A stretch of DNA of 64,000 nt from Curvularia sp. ZM96. Taxonomy: Eukaryota > Ascomycota > Dothideomycetes > Pleosporales > Pleosporaceae. The position numbers and the translations under genes were made by a program. Below, in pieces: positions 42,845-54,008 of the stretch. Below the pieces are notes generated by a model that ran no database searches, had not been told where the DNA came from, and saw only the letters and a list, made by a program, of their open reading frames with translations. The stretch is from contig JAJGBQ010000004.1 of the NCBI GenBank assembly GCA_022457065.1, positions 1,674,001 to 1,738,000 of the forward strand, in the 5' to 3' direction. Position 1 is the stretch's first letter. Each line of letters opens with the position of its first letter.

Positions 42845-45607
42845 TCACCCCTTCCTAACCCCCCAAATCCCACCACCCACCTTGACCACCTTCCCCTGTC
42901 CCTCCAACTCCTCCAACAACCCCTCCAACTCCTCTTTTCCGTACGGAAACCCCCCTTGAACCATCATCCTCATCATCATGCCAATACGGCCCGCATCCAT
43001 ATTCCCCTGATTCGTCAGCATACCCAGTATAAACGCCGTGTAGATATGTTTCTTTTCCTGTAGCATCGCAGATTGGGATTTTACAGTGTTGTTTGTAGCA
43101 TCTGCTTGGATGGTGGCGAGTTCCTCTGCCGCAGCGGCGTCGTCATCGTCCTGGGTGTTAGTGTCAGAGGTGGATTTGGCAAGAGATTCAATGACGGCGT
43201 AGGTGGAGGGTGGGTGGAAGCGGAGGACGGATTTTCCGACCCAGAAGCTGAGGGCTTGGTGGATGAGAGATTCGTCCATTTCGAGCATTTCTTCGAGCTG
43301 GGAAATACTGCGGGTTGTCCCCTCGCCGTCTTTGGAGGATGCGATGGCTTCTTCGGCTTCGCTGGGTTGCGGTTGGAAGGCGTGGATGACACTGACTTGC
43401 CAGGGAGTCAGGTTGTCGAAATCTTCTGTGCGGTCGTCAAAGGTGAGCGTTATGGAGCTAGTGCCGAGAGCGTTCATCCAGCGCAGTTTGCGCATGCCTT
43501 TGATGCGTTCGAAGCGTGATTCGTACTCTTTCTGCAATGCATCAATTTGTGCAGGCACCCGGAACGTATCGTCGCGAAGTTGTGGCCAGAAGAACGAGGA
43601 CAGGATCTGTGCATTGAGCGTAGGACCTGTAGGTGGTGCGCTGGTTGGGCCGGAGGGTGTGACATTCTTCTTCGATCTTGCTTGATGACGAGGCCGTGGC
43701 GTTCGTGGCTGTCGACCATCTGGTGTTTGGGGTTGTCTACTACGTTGATCCGGTGTGACCAACGAATTCGCAGCAGGGACGTTGATAGTTGTGCGAATGG
43801 TGCTGTTGATACGTCTAGACTCAAGAACATCGCGTAGCATGACTTCACATGCTTGTAGCTTATCATCTCCCAGTCGCATCTTGATGAGCTCCAACAACCT
43901 GATTTCCTTCTCGTACTCTGGGTCCTGGCATTTGAGCAGATGTTCTCCGTAGATGTTCTTGAGCTCATTGATGAAGTCATCTCGTTCCCAGAGTGTCAAT
44001 AAGAACCAGATAACATCCTCCACCTTTGACTTCTTGTAGTCAGGTGAAGCATCCTGCGGCAATGGCTGCCAGTTCATGTCATTCCAGTTAAGCTCTTCAT
44101 CAGCATCTTGGCCAAGGTTTGCAAAAGGCTTAGCCATCTCGCTCGCAATCTCATATGAAAGCTCGCTATTGGAAGAAAACGCGCTGGCCGTTTCGTCTTT
44201 GACATCAGTAAGCAGACTCAATATGATGATCCGCGCTGTATTATCTCTCTCCTTCAGATACCTCCGAATCGGTCTCGCTACTCGCTCCAGCAGCACTCCC
44301 TTTGGCTCCAACTCATGAAAAGAGCGAATAATGGAAATATACACATTCAGAATGTACGTTGTCGTAGCTCCAGGATGCAGCAAACGCCTCGAGATTTGCT
44401 GTGAAAAGCTAGACGTAAGGTGCTGTTTCGCGTTCGCCACTTTGAGATACTCCTTGATATCCAGGATGGCGCCCTTGCTCTTATCCCAGTTGATGACGAA
44501 ATCGAACAAGTTGTCGACTCGTGCTCTACCCAGCCTGCCGAGCGCCATATCTTGCCAAGAAGACACTTCATCTGGCAGAATGCTGCTCTGTTCGCATCTC
44601 AGGCACTCCAGCACTAGCTCGACAAGCGGACAAAAGCCATCCTGAATCCACAGCTTCAACTGCGGCACAACTGTTTTCTTGGAATACCAATCGACCTTGA
44701 GGTAGTGGCTTCCTATGAACGAGTCAAGCAATTTGGTCATGGCATGAGCAGACGCCTTTTGCGCGCTATCACCGCCCAGCCCAATGCGCTCCAAGCCTTG
44801 CAGAAGATTCGTCATTTGCTTCCTAACCTCGTGCGTGTCCTGGGATGTGTTATCCACTTGCATGCCATCATGCCGGTTATAAATACGGAACAACCTGCAT
44901 CCCGCATCGTACAAGACATAACTCAGCGTCTTTGAGTACCGCTGCCGAGGAAGACAGTACGCAAAAACCGCCTGAATATCGCTCCTGAACTTCCAATCCG
45001 CTGCGCCTGCAGCATCTGAATCAATCGAGTGTGGGTGTGTGTTTGGTCGAAGCGTCGAACTACTTGCGTTCTCCTGCAAAACCTGCAGCAAGTGCTCGGT
45101 GAAGGGCTGAAGGTATGCATTCTGAACCTGCTCCAGAATACGCTGTGTCTCGTCGAGTAAATCCCAGGCACGGCGCAACTCGACTTCTTCTCGCCACAGA
45201 TCCTCCAGCCCTGGCCTCACATGGTTCGCAAAATGTAGCCGGCACTCATTCGTGTACCACTCCACCAGGCTTTCTTCATTGCTGTCTTCACTCTTGCCCT
45301 CTCCAACCAGTAGGTAATTCAACGCTTCGTCTACCTCCCTTGTTCTCTGCATTCGTAGAGTAACAGACACATCTTTCGGCAGGCTCAGAAACCTCGTTGC
45401 GCAGCTCCATGCCGTGTTGCGCCTGATTGCCCGGTGTTGTCCTTGTGTTTGCCCTCGTGCATCGGTATTGCGAAGTGCATAGGGATTCCCGAACGAGCTT
45501 CCCGGCGCGGTGGAACCCAGATCTGGTGTCGCAATCGGTGTGGGCGTACTGTGCGAGAAGGAGAGGACGGGGAAGACGGATGCGAACACTAGGGTCGAGT
45601 GATCCAT
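42845..45607 (-). CDS. apc2: Anaphase-promoting complex subunit 2 (APC2), cullin-type
   Basis: Intronless, 920 aa. The cullin homology region is in the C-terminal half: KEIRLLELIKMRLGDDKLQA, CEVMLRDVLESRRINSTI and LNAQILSSFFWPQLRDD, followed by the beta-sheet part ITLTFDDRTEDFDNLTPWQV. The C-terminal APC2 winged-helix reads GMMMRMMVQGGFPYGKEELE and GLLEELEGQGKVVKVGGGIW. Apc2 pairs with the RING subunit Apc11 to form the catalytic core of the APC/C ubiquitin ligase, which drives anaphase and mitotic exit. The start is the first ATG; the first 60 residues are poorly conserved in appearance. Confidence 0.94.
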   Translation of the reverse strand: MDHSTLVFASVFPVLSFSHSTPTPIATPDLGSTAPGSSFGNPYALRNTDARGQTQGQHRAIRRNTAWSCATRFLSLPKDVSVTLRMQRTREVDEALNYLLVGEGKSEDSNEESLVEWYTNECRLHFANHVRPGLEDLWREEVELRRAWDLLDETQRILEQVQNAYLQPFTEHLLQVLQENASSSTLRPNTHPHSIDSDAAGAADWKFRSDIQAVFAYCLPRQRYSKTLSYVLYDAGCRLFRIYNRHDGMQVDNTSQDTHEVRKQMTNLLQGLERIGLGGDSAQKASAHAMTKLLDSFIGSHYLKVDWYSKKTVVPQLKLWIQDGFCPLVELVLECLRCEQSSILPDEVSSWQDMALGRLGRARVDNLFDFVINWDKSKGAILDIKEYLKVANAKQHLTSSFSQQISRRLLHPGATTTYILNVYISIIRSFHELEPKGVLLERVARPIRRYLKERDNTARIIILSLLTDVKDETASAFSSNSELSYEIASEMAKPFANLGQDADEELNWNDMNWQPLPQDASPDYKKSKVEDVIWFLLTLWERDDFINELKNIYGEHLLKCQDPEYEKEIRLLELIKMRLGDDKLQACEVMLRDVLESRRINSTIRTTINVPAANSLVTPDQRSRQPQTPDGRQPRTPRPRHQARSKKNVTPSGPTSAPPTGPTLNAQILSSFFWPQLRDDTFRVPAQIDALQKEYESRFERIKGMRKLRWMNALGTSSITLTFDDRTEDFDNLTPWQVSVIHAFQPQPSEAEEAIASSKDGEGTTRSISQLEEMLEMDESLIHQALSFWVGKSVLRFHPPSTYAVIESLAKSTSDTNTQDDDDAAAAEELATIQADATNNTVKSQSAMLQEKKHIYTAFILGMLTNQGNMDAGRIGMMMRMMVQGGFPYGKEELEGLLEELEGQGKVVKVGGGIWGVRKG

Positions 45608-46194
45608 CGCGGAGGTGTTGCGGAGACCCCGCTATGCAATTGTTTGCCGGTATGTTCGATGGAGCGTCGGTGGCTTTATGAGCATTTGGGCCACAAGTAG
45701 GGTATTATGGTTCTCTTGAGACTGATTGCTTTCTCACCATGTCGCTGAGTAGGTTGTCGTCGCAAGGTTGACCGGTCAAGTCTCCTCACTTACACAAGAG
45801 TCGGTCGCGACGACAAGAAGCTCAGACCAGGTGCAACGCGTATTCACGTGGTATTCCATTCTCTCCCCGCACAGCATGGCTTCGTGTATGTCAACACAAA
45901 GTCACTTAGGTATTTTTAAAAGACACCATGCATCATGCGAGCTTGTGACATACAAATACTACTACTACTACTACTACTACTACTACATAAACGTGAAAAG
46001 TGCATACCGCCATTACACGTTCCCATTTCCCTTTGATCCCAGGTCTTGAGACCAAAGCCTAGCATGCAACCCGATCAAGGATATCTACCCTACCATATAC
46101 GCCATCCAACGCCGTTGCCGCATCCGAGCATCATTACAATATCCCATGAATACCCATAACAATAGTCAATGACCGTGTCGTTGTCTCGTCTTCA
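45608..46194. other. Spacer between APC2 and the F-box gene, with a microsatellite
   Basis: APC2 promoter and F-box 3' region. A (TAC)10 tract lies inside; nothing else is notable. Confidence 0.6.
45957..45986. repeat. (TAC)10 microsatellite
   Basis: Ten perfect trinucleotide units, non-coding in any supported gene. Likely length-polymorphic between strains. Confidence 0.95.
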
Positions 46195-49092
46195 TCATGG
46201 CCTCAGCACACCATGTCGCCTTCTGAAAGCCTCCACTCTCTCCTCGTAAAAAAGAATCTCTCTAACCCTGAGCTTTGGACCTTTCTGCGAATCGTGTATA
46301 AAGGACTCATCGTCACTCTCGCCTTCTGCATCATCGCTGATATCGCTCTCTGTTTCGTCACCACCGGGCGCTGCTGCACCCTCATCCATGCTGTCGTCGT
46401 CCTCATCTTCGGTAGCTTCGCTTTCATCGTCTGATAGCATAGGATCATGTGCGGCGTATGCAGAGCCGCTGCCATCATTGTGCATACCGTCATGTCGTAA
46501 ATCGTAGTTCGATGGTCGGTTCTCTAAAATCTCAAAGCACTTCGTAGATAGGCCCATGTAGCAGAGCTCGATCTCCGGTCGCAAGTGTACAATGTCAAGA
46601 ATCTGATACGCGAGCTCACGCGGGTCGATGTTGCTGCCGTGAGCATGGTCGGCTATATACGGGATGTACAGGGAGCGGATATGAGGAATGTACGGAAGAC
46701 GTTGGAGGAAATGGTGCTGCTCACTGTTAGTCAAAAACTCACTCAAAACGTCACAGACTGCTACGTACCCAATCTTTGTAGTCGATAGACACCGCCAGTT
46801 CTCGCAAGTTGTTCATGCGACCACTGGTTATGAAGGTCAAGATTTCCCGGTTCAGCATCCACCGTCGCCATCGTGAACTTGTCGTAGGGTGCCCATCAGC
46901 TCCCTTCTCTCCACTGTCAATCATCAACTTCTTGAGACTAGCTCGATGTCTTTTCAATGGCCCCTTGTATATGGCATCTACAGTCACTGGAGATGAGTAC
47001 GACCGGCCTTCTTGGAGGAAGAGGACCTCGAGACTGTTGGGTGCTAGGGTCTCTTTCAGGAAAGAAATAAGTGATGGGGAGACTGTGTTTGTGTGAATCC
47101 GCTTCAGGTTAAGTTGATATTCAGACCGCAGAGTATAAGATGCCTTGTATGCCTTGGAAGACGATGGTGAGCCAGGATAGGCGGAGCGAGGGGTGTAAGT
47201 TCTTCTCAGAATCTTCCACAATTGCTCGTGATTGCTGCAATGCAAAAGAGTCAACGTAGACAGCATAGACCAATCAAAGGCTCGGCGTAGCACAGGGACA
47301 GAGAGAGGGACACGCTCGAGCTCCAAAACTTCAAGTTTCAGCTTGCCGGTCAACGGGGGCTCCGCAGATTCTTGTGATGCACCATGCTCTTGTTTGCCTT
47401 GACTCTGAGGTGAAGACGTCGTGTAAGCCTTTGAAGTTGACTTTTCTGGACGTGTCGGCTGCGGGGTTTGCTCTGCGCCTGTAGTTTGGTCGTCACTGAA
47501 CAGAGTGACTCCTTCGGCTATAGACGTATCGTCCATCGGGTTACCGAAATGGTCAACGTCTTGGTCGGTCTCGCGCTCATGCAATGATAGCGAGGCTATG
47601 GAAGGCAAAGGCTGGGAGGCACCCGATTTCGTTGGTGTTGCTTCAACTGATCGCTCAGTAACCCCTGTAGCGCCCGGTTTTTGAGCTGGTGGTTCTTCTG
47701 AATGGCGCATGTTGTGTATGCGCCCAACAAGAATGCCCAGCACGCCTCCCAATCTCTTTTCGCCTATCGAGCATGCTGCAGTTGATGTTGTGCTGTAATC
47801 TACCTGCTGCAGACCTTCGCCCTCCCATACATTCACCCAGTCCCGCTGCTGAGCATGCGCCGCAATACCAATCCGAAGCTCACGCAGTTTCTTCTGTGAT
47901 CGTGCGATCAAAATGCTCATCTCGTCGAGATACGGCAACTCATCGATATCCAGGACGCTCAAACTCTTTAACGCGGGAATCACGGAGAAGGTGGGGTGTT
48001 CTACTCGATCTAGCGCCGAAATGCTGGTGGATGGATAGGGTGGTACTACGACAACAGGCGCATGAACGCTACCAAGACCGCTCGGGTGTGTGGTATTTGG
48101 AGGCGGAGGCAGGTTCTGGTTGTTGAGAATCATTGGCGGAGCTGGTGGAGGAACCGGTGCATCAATGGTATTGTCATGCCACCGGATCCACAGTCGTTCG
48201 AGACGGCATTCCTCACCGTCACTGCGGTGTGCAAGGCTCGATAGCGCGAGCCAAACATCGCGAAGCACGCCTGTTGGCATGTCCCACACAAAAGTCTCGA
48301 GATTGATCATGCGCGCAATGGCAAGCGCTACCAATGTCCCCAGCATCTTTCCGCCCTCCTTGGTGATCATGTACTCCTGGACCCATGCTTGCGGTCCATT
48401 GCCCAGCGAGAACTTCTTTGTGAATTGTCCGTAGTAGTTTCCGAATCGACGTTGCGGGACTGGATATGGGTTGGCAGCGGTCCTTAGCAGCGAGGTAGGC
48501 GTCTGTCCCTGCAGTCTCAGGCGATGTTGGTGGGGGAAGCAATCATCGCCCATGACCAGCGTCGCGAGACCGTACGTGAGAGCGTCGACGCCGGCACGCG
48601 GCTCGTTGTGGGTACTTTCATCCGGCCAGACAATATCGAAGCGCGAGTAGATGCACGGGATCGTGAGTCGGTGGAGGGCCGAGTGGCAGAGACATAGCGA
48701 CGTCAAGTCATTCGTGTGCGGGAGCTGTTGAGGACATGGTCAGCATCCCCGCGCGTCGTCACGATCTCAAGGCGGGTACTGCGCCTGTGCAGACGCCGAC
48801 TTACCTGGTGAATAATCTCTTTCAAGATGTCCACGGGCAGATCCAACAGCTTCAGCGGACCCTTTGCAGCCTTCTCTTTGCCTTTCGGTGCCGGCACCGG
48901 ATCAGCTGACTGCGCTGCGCTGGCCGCACCGGGCACAGGCGTACTCGTCCACACGTCCTCTGCTGGTCCTTGGGGGCCCAAAAGTTGCGCATCGTCCTGC
49001 GAGGGCGAAAACGAGCGAGCAAAGTCCGCATCCGAAGGCATCGGCGACGCAGTCCTGGGCGTAGCGGGTGTTGAGAGCGGGGAGTCGGCCAT
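46195..49092 (-). CDS. F-box protein, large, substrate unknown
   Basis: Three exons, 49092-48805, 48724-46769 and 46716-46195, encode 921 aa. The F-box spans the first intron: LKLLDLPVDILKEIIHQ then LPHTNDLTSLCLCHSALHRL. The body has LRR-like hydrophobic patterning (INLETFVWDMPTGVLRDVWL, LKSLSVLDIDELPYLDEMSI, NNLRELAVSIDYKDW), interrupted by a disordered Ser/Thr/Pro insert. It ends in an acidic segment (DDESEATEDEDDDSMDEG) followed by a basic RRRHGVLRP. The F-box would dock to Skp1 in an SCF ubiquitin ligase, with the repeats choosing the substrate. Which substrate is not visible. The second intron (gtacgt..gagcag) joins KDW to HHFLQRLPYI. Confidence 0.85.
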
Positions 49093-49642
49093 GGTTGCGT
49101 GATTCCAGTACTACGTGAGGGGCATACAGGCTCCCTAGGGAGGTTCGAGAGCCAGGCGCAGGAACAGCACGGCGATAGTGCTCCTACATGTGCATGGGAT
49201 GTGCGCGGCCGTGCAGTTAAGTGTTGTGGTGGTCCTGCCAATCGACGTGGAAGGCCAAGAGACCCTGGTTTATCCTGGTTGCACATCCGCCTTGCCTTTT
49301 CCACATCAAGCTCGTTTCCTGTGCAACGACCGCCCACGCCGCCGCTGCGCTACGCCTCACCTTATGCATTCCGGACGAACCTTGGCACCCACATCTGTAA
49401 CAACTACACGTCACTTTAAATAGGGAGTATCGAGGCAAGCAGAAAATAGTCAGTCTGCAAAGAAACGACGTAGTATCGAAACACAAACACCCCAACACCT
49501 TGTCGAGTGGGTATAACCATAGATGCACGCTCAGCCCAAGTCCAACCCTGTGCCTATAAATGCCTATAAACAAACTCCTTGAGCGCCGGGACGATACTGA
49601 GCCGCAAAATACGCATTTTCGCACCTGCTTTGGACACGCTTC
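49093..49642. other. Spacer between the F-box gene and SMC6
   Basis: F-box promoter and SMC6 3' region. The open frames here are short and overlapping. No gene is called. Confidence 0.55.
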
Positions 49643-52600
49643 CTAGCCCCGGCTTAGGTTCAATGCCGTCTGTCCACGCTCGGGATCAGACATCTTGATG
49701 ATTTTCACATCAGACGTCTGGTTGACCTGGCTCATCGACTGAGGGGTGATGAAAATGAACTGTCGGCCGATCGAGCGCCGGGCAGCTTGGATGATCATAT
49801 TCATGCTCCGCTCGCGATTCACGCTGTCCATGAAAACGTCGCTGCATATTGTCAGTCGGCACAGAAAAATGTAGATCCGAACCCACTTACAACTCATCAA
49901 GACAGCGGATCGGAGACCCCATCGCATCCCACAGCGATAGCAGGAGGCACACGGTCGAATAGGATTTTTCGCCTCCCGAAAGTGTTTTTGTCTGCCTGCC
50001 ATCTCCACTTCGTTCCATGATATCTGGTTGAACCTAGGAAGAGTCAGTAATGCGTCAAACAAGCGGGGTTGTTGTGTGTTACATGGATGTCGAGGAGAGC
50101 CTTTTGGTGATCGATGCTCAACGTGCCTCTGAACTTCCGCTCACTTAGGAGGTAGTTGAAGGTAACTCGTGCCCGCACCGAGATGCCCGACCTGAACTGC
50201 TTCCATCGGTTGCGTCGATTATTGAGCGTGGTGATCAGTTGCTTGTACACGTCAGCCAGGCCCATCGGCACATCTGATTCGACTTACATTGCGCAAGTCC
50301 TTGATGTTATCAAATTCTTGCATGGCATCCTTGTGTTGCCTCTTCGCTTCATTGGCAGCCCGCAACAGCTCATCTTGCGACCCACCCAATTCTCTCTCGG
50401 ATGCTTTTCTTGTTGCTTCCAGTTTTGCCAGCATCTGGCTGAGGTTCTCGGAGCTCTTTCCTGGTGGCACAGGAACACGCTCCGCGCAGACGCCTCTAGC
50501 GCCTTCAATAACCTCTTCCAGCTCTCTTCGTAACTCTTCTACGCTATCTTCCCATTCCTTCCGCACCGCTTCCGCCCTCTCAACCTTCTGAATACAGCTG
50601 TTCATCTCTCTGAGCTCATCCTCTCGCTTGCTTTGGAATTTGCGAACGGTTGATTCCGCCTTCTCAAGCTTGAACTTGAGATCTCCGACTACTTTTTGGG
50701 CTTCCTCCATCTCGCGCTTGTTTACTCGGTTCTGCTCGTTCAACTCGATCTTGTGCTCCTGTAGATCTTCAAAAAGACCCTCAACAACCCGCTTCTCGTC
50801 TTCCGCATTCTTGAGCATCTCTCTAGCCACCTCAATAGCGGATGCATCAGGGGTGGCCTCACTTAGCTCGCCTTCAAGCCGGTCCAAATTGTCAGATGCG
50901 CGTTGCATTGCAAGCTTCAGTGCTTTTTTCTGGCGTTCGTGGTCAAGTTCCCGGCTCTTGCAAGCATTGACCTTCTCTTGCAGCTGCGAGACTGTACTCT
51001 GAAGTGTTTGGAGTTCTCGTGTCACCTGCGCCAAACGAGCTTGCTCCTGTCTGGATAGCCAATCAGAAAGACATCCGGTGAATTTTACAGCAGGACTTAC
51101 TTGATCTGAGCATTTTGATCGACTTGCATACGCATGTTGCCAATGTATTCGTCGATAGGGCTGTTGTTGATTGCACCGCTACCGCTGTAAGAAAACACTC
51201 TGCCTCTTCGAGTATCGCCGTCCGCGAACGTGAAGCACATTTTGACGTTTCTAGGGCGTGAATCGCCGCCTTTCATGAACTCAAGACCCTCTGTCATATC
51301 TTCGATGAGCACAGTTTGCTCTATTTGCTGGTTGACAATCAGCTGATTCCGAACGAGATCGTCATCAAACTAGAGATCAGTTAGTTGAAAGTACTTTTAC
51401 AAAGCTCACACATATTTCGCTTACAGTCAGCACTCTCATCCACGTCAAGAGATTCTTGTCGGGCTCATGATTGCTTGTGTCAATGGAGGTGCGATTTCCA
51501 ATGAATATGTCCGCTGACCTGGGGTCGTTAGCTCATCAGGTGTCGCGTGGAACGAGGGTACGCACCAGCCTATCCTCGCCATCAATGCAGACAGGAGACT
51601 CTGGTCATGTTTGCTAGTGACGACGAAGCCACTAAGAGCCCGACCAGATTGCTTTTCCAAGATGCGACCCCATTTGGGGTCGAGCAATTTTACGTGGTGG
51701 CCCATTGGCCCTACTGGCGGCTCTCGAAATCGGCGTTCGGACTTGATCGCATCCAGCAAAGCTCTCAGTTTTCCCGGATTTTGATACCCATCTATCCAGT
51801 TACCCTGACCTCCCTCCAGTCTCGAGATGACATTTCGAATGTGTGTCGCGTCCTCATGTGCTTTTCTCACTTTCTGATCAGCAGTTGCCAACTCTTGTTT
51901 GGCGGCCTTGAGTTCAGCCTCAAGTTGCGGGCGAGCAGTGTCGTGGGAAGTATATGCCGTTCTAGCTCTATCACACTCGGCCATGGCTTCGTCACGCTGA
52001 CGGACCTTCTCGGCATAGAGGCCATTGTCAGCTTCGGCCTGTCGTTGTTGGTACAGCTCTATTTGTTTTGTGTATTTTTCCACTTGTGCTTGCTTAGCTT
52101 CCACTTCATTTCGAGCTGACCGTTCCTCCAGTTGGAGGGTCCTAAGCTTGTTCTTGATATCATCGAACTTTGCCTTGGCCTCGTTCGCGAGTTCATCTGC
52201 CGGACCCATTTCAGCCGTGATATCAGTTACTTTCTGCTTGGCAGCCTCGAAGGCCTGGTCAGCGCGCTCATAGCGAGCCGTCGCCTCAGCCGCCTTCTGC
52301 TCCCGTTCTAATATCTTAGTCTTTGTTTCTTCAACTCCGGCCATTGCATCAGCAACTTCCTTTTCTTTCTCCTCGACGTGAGCCCATGCAGCTTGCCCTG
52401 CGAGGATTGCTTCTTTAGCCCGTAAAGATTCCAGATTTTGAGCACGTCTGGCCTTCTTTTCCAGCTCCTCCATATTGCGTCGTAGGACAGCCAAATCGGC
52501 CTCCTTGACCTCGGCCTTCGCATTCATCACTTCTAAAGACTGTTCGATTTGCTGGTAGTCTCTGTTCAGGTTCTCGAGTTGTGTGCCTTGGAGAAAGAAT

Positions 52601-53292
52601 TTATATTTATCCTTTGGAGTAGAGTGGTTGAGGAACTGTCTTGCCATGTCCTGTGTCAGGACGTTCATAGGATTATCAATCTGCATCGAAAAGGCGTCGA
52701 GAATGTCTTCGAGCTCTGCCTTCTTGTTCGTAACAAGCTTTCCGTTTTGATCTTTAAGTTTGAAACCCGAAGTTCCGGACCTGCTAAAGTGTCGTTCGAC
52801 AATTATCGAGTTGCCGTACTGCGTGGGCTTGTACGCAAGTGGCCCTTGGTTTTTGATCTTGACAGTGACAGAGGCGAAGTCCTTGCCTTCTTTAATCAAA
52901 CTCTTGAGATTTTGCGCACGATTCGTCGCCGTTGCTTTCCCACCAAGACATATTGTCAGTGCAGTGAGCACAGCACTTTTGCCGCTGCCATTATGTCCTA
53001 TGATGAAATTGATGAGCGGCCCCAGAGTCACTGTCAAATGCTCGTGGCACATGAAGTTGATACATTGGATCTCTTCGATGATCCCGGAGTCTGTTGCGAT
53101 ATTTTGCCTGTTCGCAGTCTGTCGCCGTTCTTTCTGCACTTGTTGTGTCGCCCATATTTCCTGTGCATTCCGCGCTTGTTCGTCCTCGAGGTCGGAAGCA
53201 TCGCTGCCGCTTGCTACGTCCGATCGTTCGTCTTCTGAGGAACCTTCGCTGCTGTCTGGCTCAGATTGGCGAGGCCGCTTGTTCTGCATCAT
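49643..53292 (-). CDS. smc6: Structural maintenance of chromosomes protein 6 (SMC6)
   Basis: Seven exons: 53292-51566, 51518-51425, 51369-51101, 51050-50288, 50241-50083, 50033-49891 and 49841-49643, giving 1117 aa with all phases consistent. Order: acidic N-terminus; ATPase head with Walker A GHNGSGKS at 99-106; long coiled coil; hinge region around PPVGPMGHHVKLLDPKWG to MRMQVDQNAQ; second coiled coil; C-terminal head with signature LSGGEKSYSTVCLLLSLWDA and Walker B CLDEFDVFMDSVNRERSMNM. The Walker B is split by the last intron. With Smc5 and the Nse subunits it resolves recombination intermediates and stalled forks. Two ATG codons are adjacent at the start; either may be used. Confidence 0.95.
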
Positions 53293-54008
53293 ATCAGCTA
53301 GGTGTCCAGTCGCATGCGGAAACGGTCAACCTACGCGACCGTCGCGGCCGGTACTGCTAGAATTAATGCCGTTTGTGTGGGCCCGGGGGCGTTTGGCGGA
53401 CATGACGGCAGTCAAAACTGCATCTGCTGTAGTCGTGAAGAAGCGCAGTTGACGGTGGCGGCGGGCAAGGCTGAACGCCTGTCACAAGTTGTGGGTGAGG
53501 TAATTCGGGACGCGCTCCTTCCCCACTAGAAGCGTTCAGGTACCACGCTAGCGCCCGCGCCGTATATGGAACTCCATGGCATTTTATACCAAAACCCGGT
53601 TTGTGGAGATGACTATAGTCAAAAGAAAAATGATTTACGATTCCTTCCAGAAACAACCTGGTCTTATGATCAGCAGCTGCAATTGCGGGTAGCAATGAGC
53701 TCAACCCGAACGTGAACATCACGTGACACCGCGTTCTGTCGCGTTCTCAAGTCAATGCATGCCGTCACATGTGTCACACTATGACGGAAAAGACGAAATC
53801 AATCAGATGTGAATGCACATCTAGCTCCTTTGGGTAATTTCAATTATTTTAATTAGGCACACTACCTGAATTTCTCTAAGAGAAAAAGAGGAAATGAGGA
53901 AATGAAGTGTCCATACTGCGACAGCTCAACAATATACAAGATCAAATGCGAAAACATCCCCGCTATGCAAAAGTCACTAGACAGAGTGGCACTTCAATAC
54001 AACTGGAT
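53293..54008. other. Spacer upstream of SMC6 and downstream of SKT5
   Basis: SMC6 promoter and SKT5 3' region. Short overlapping frames only; no gene is seen. Confidence 0.55.
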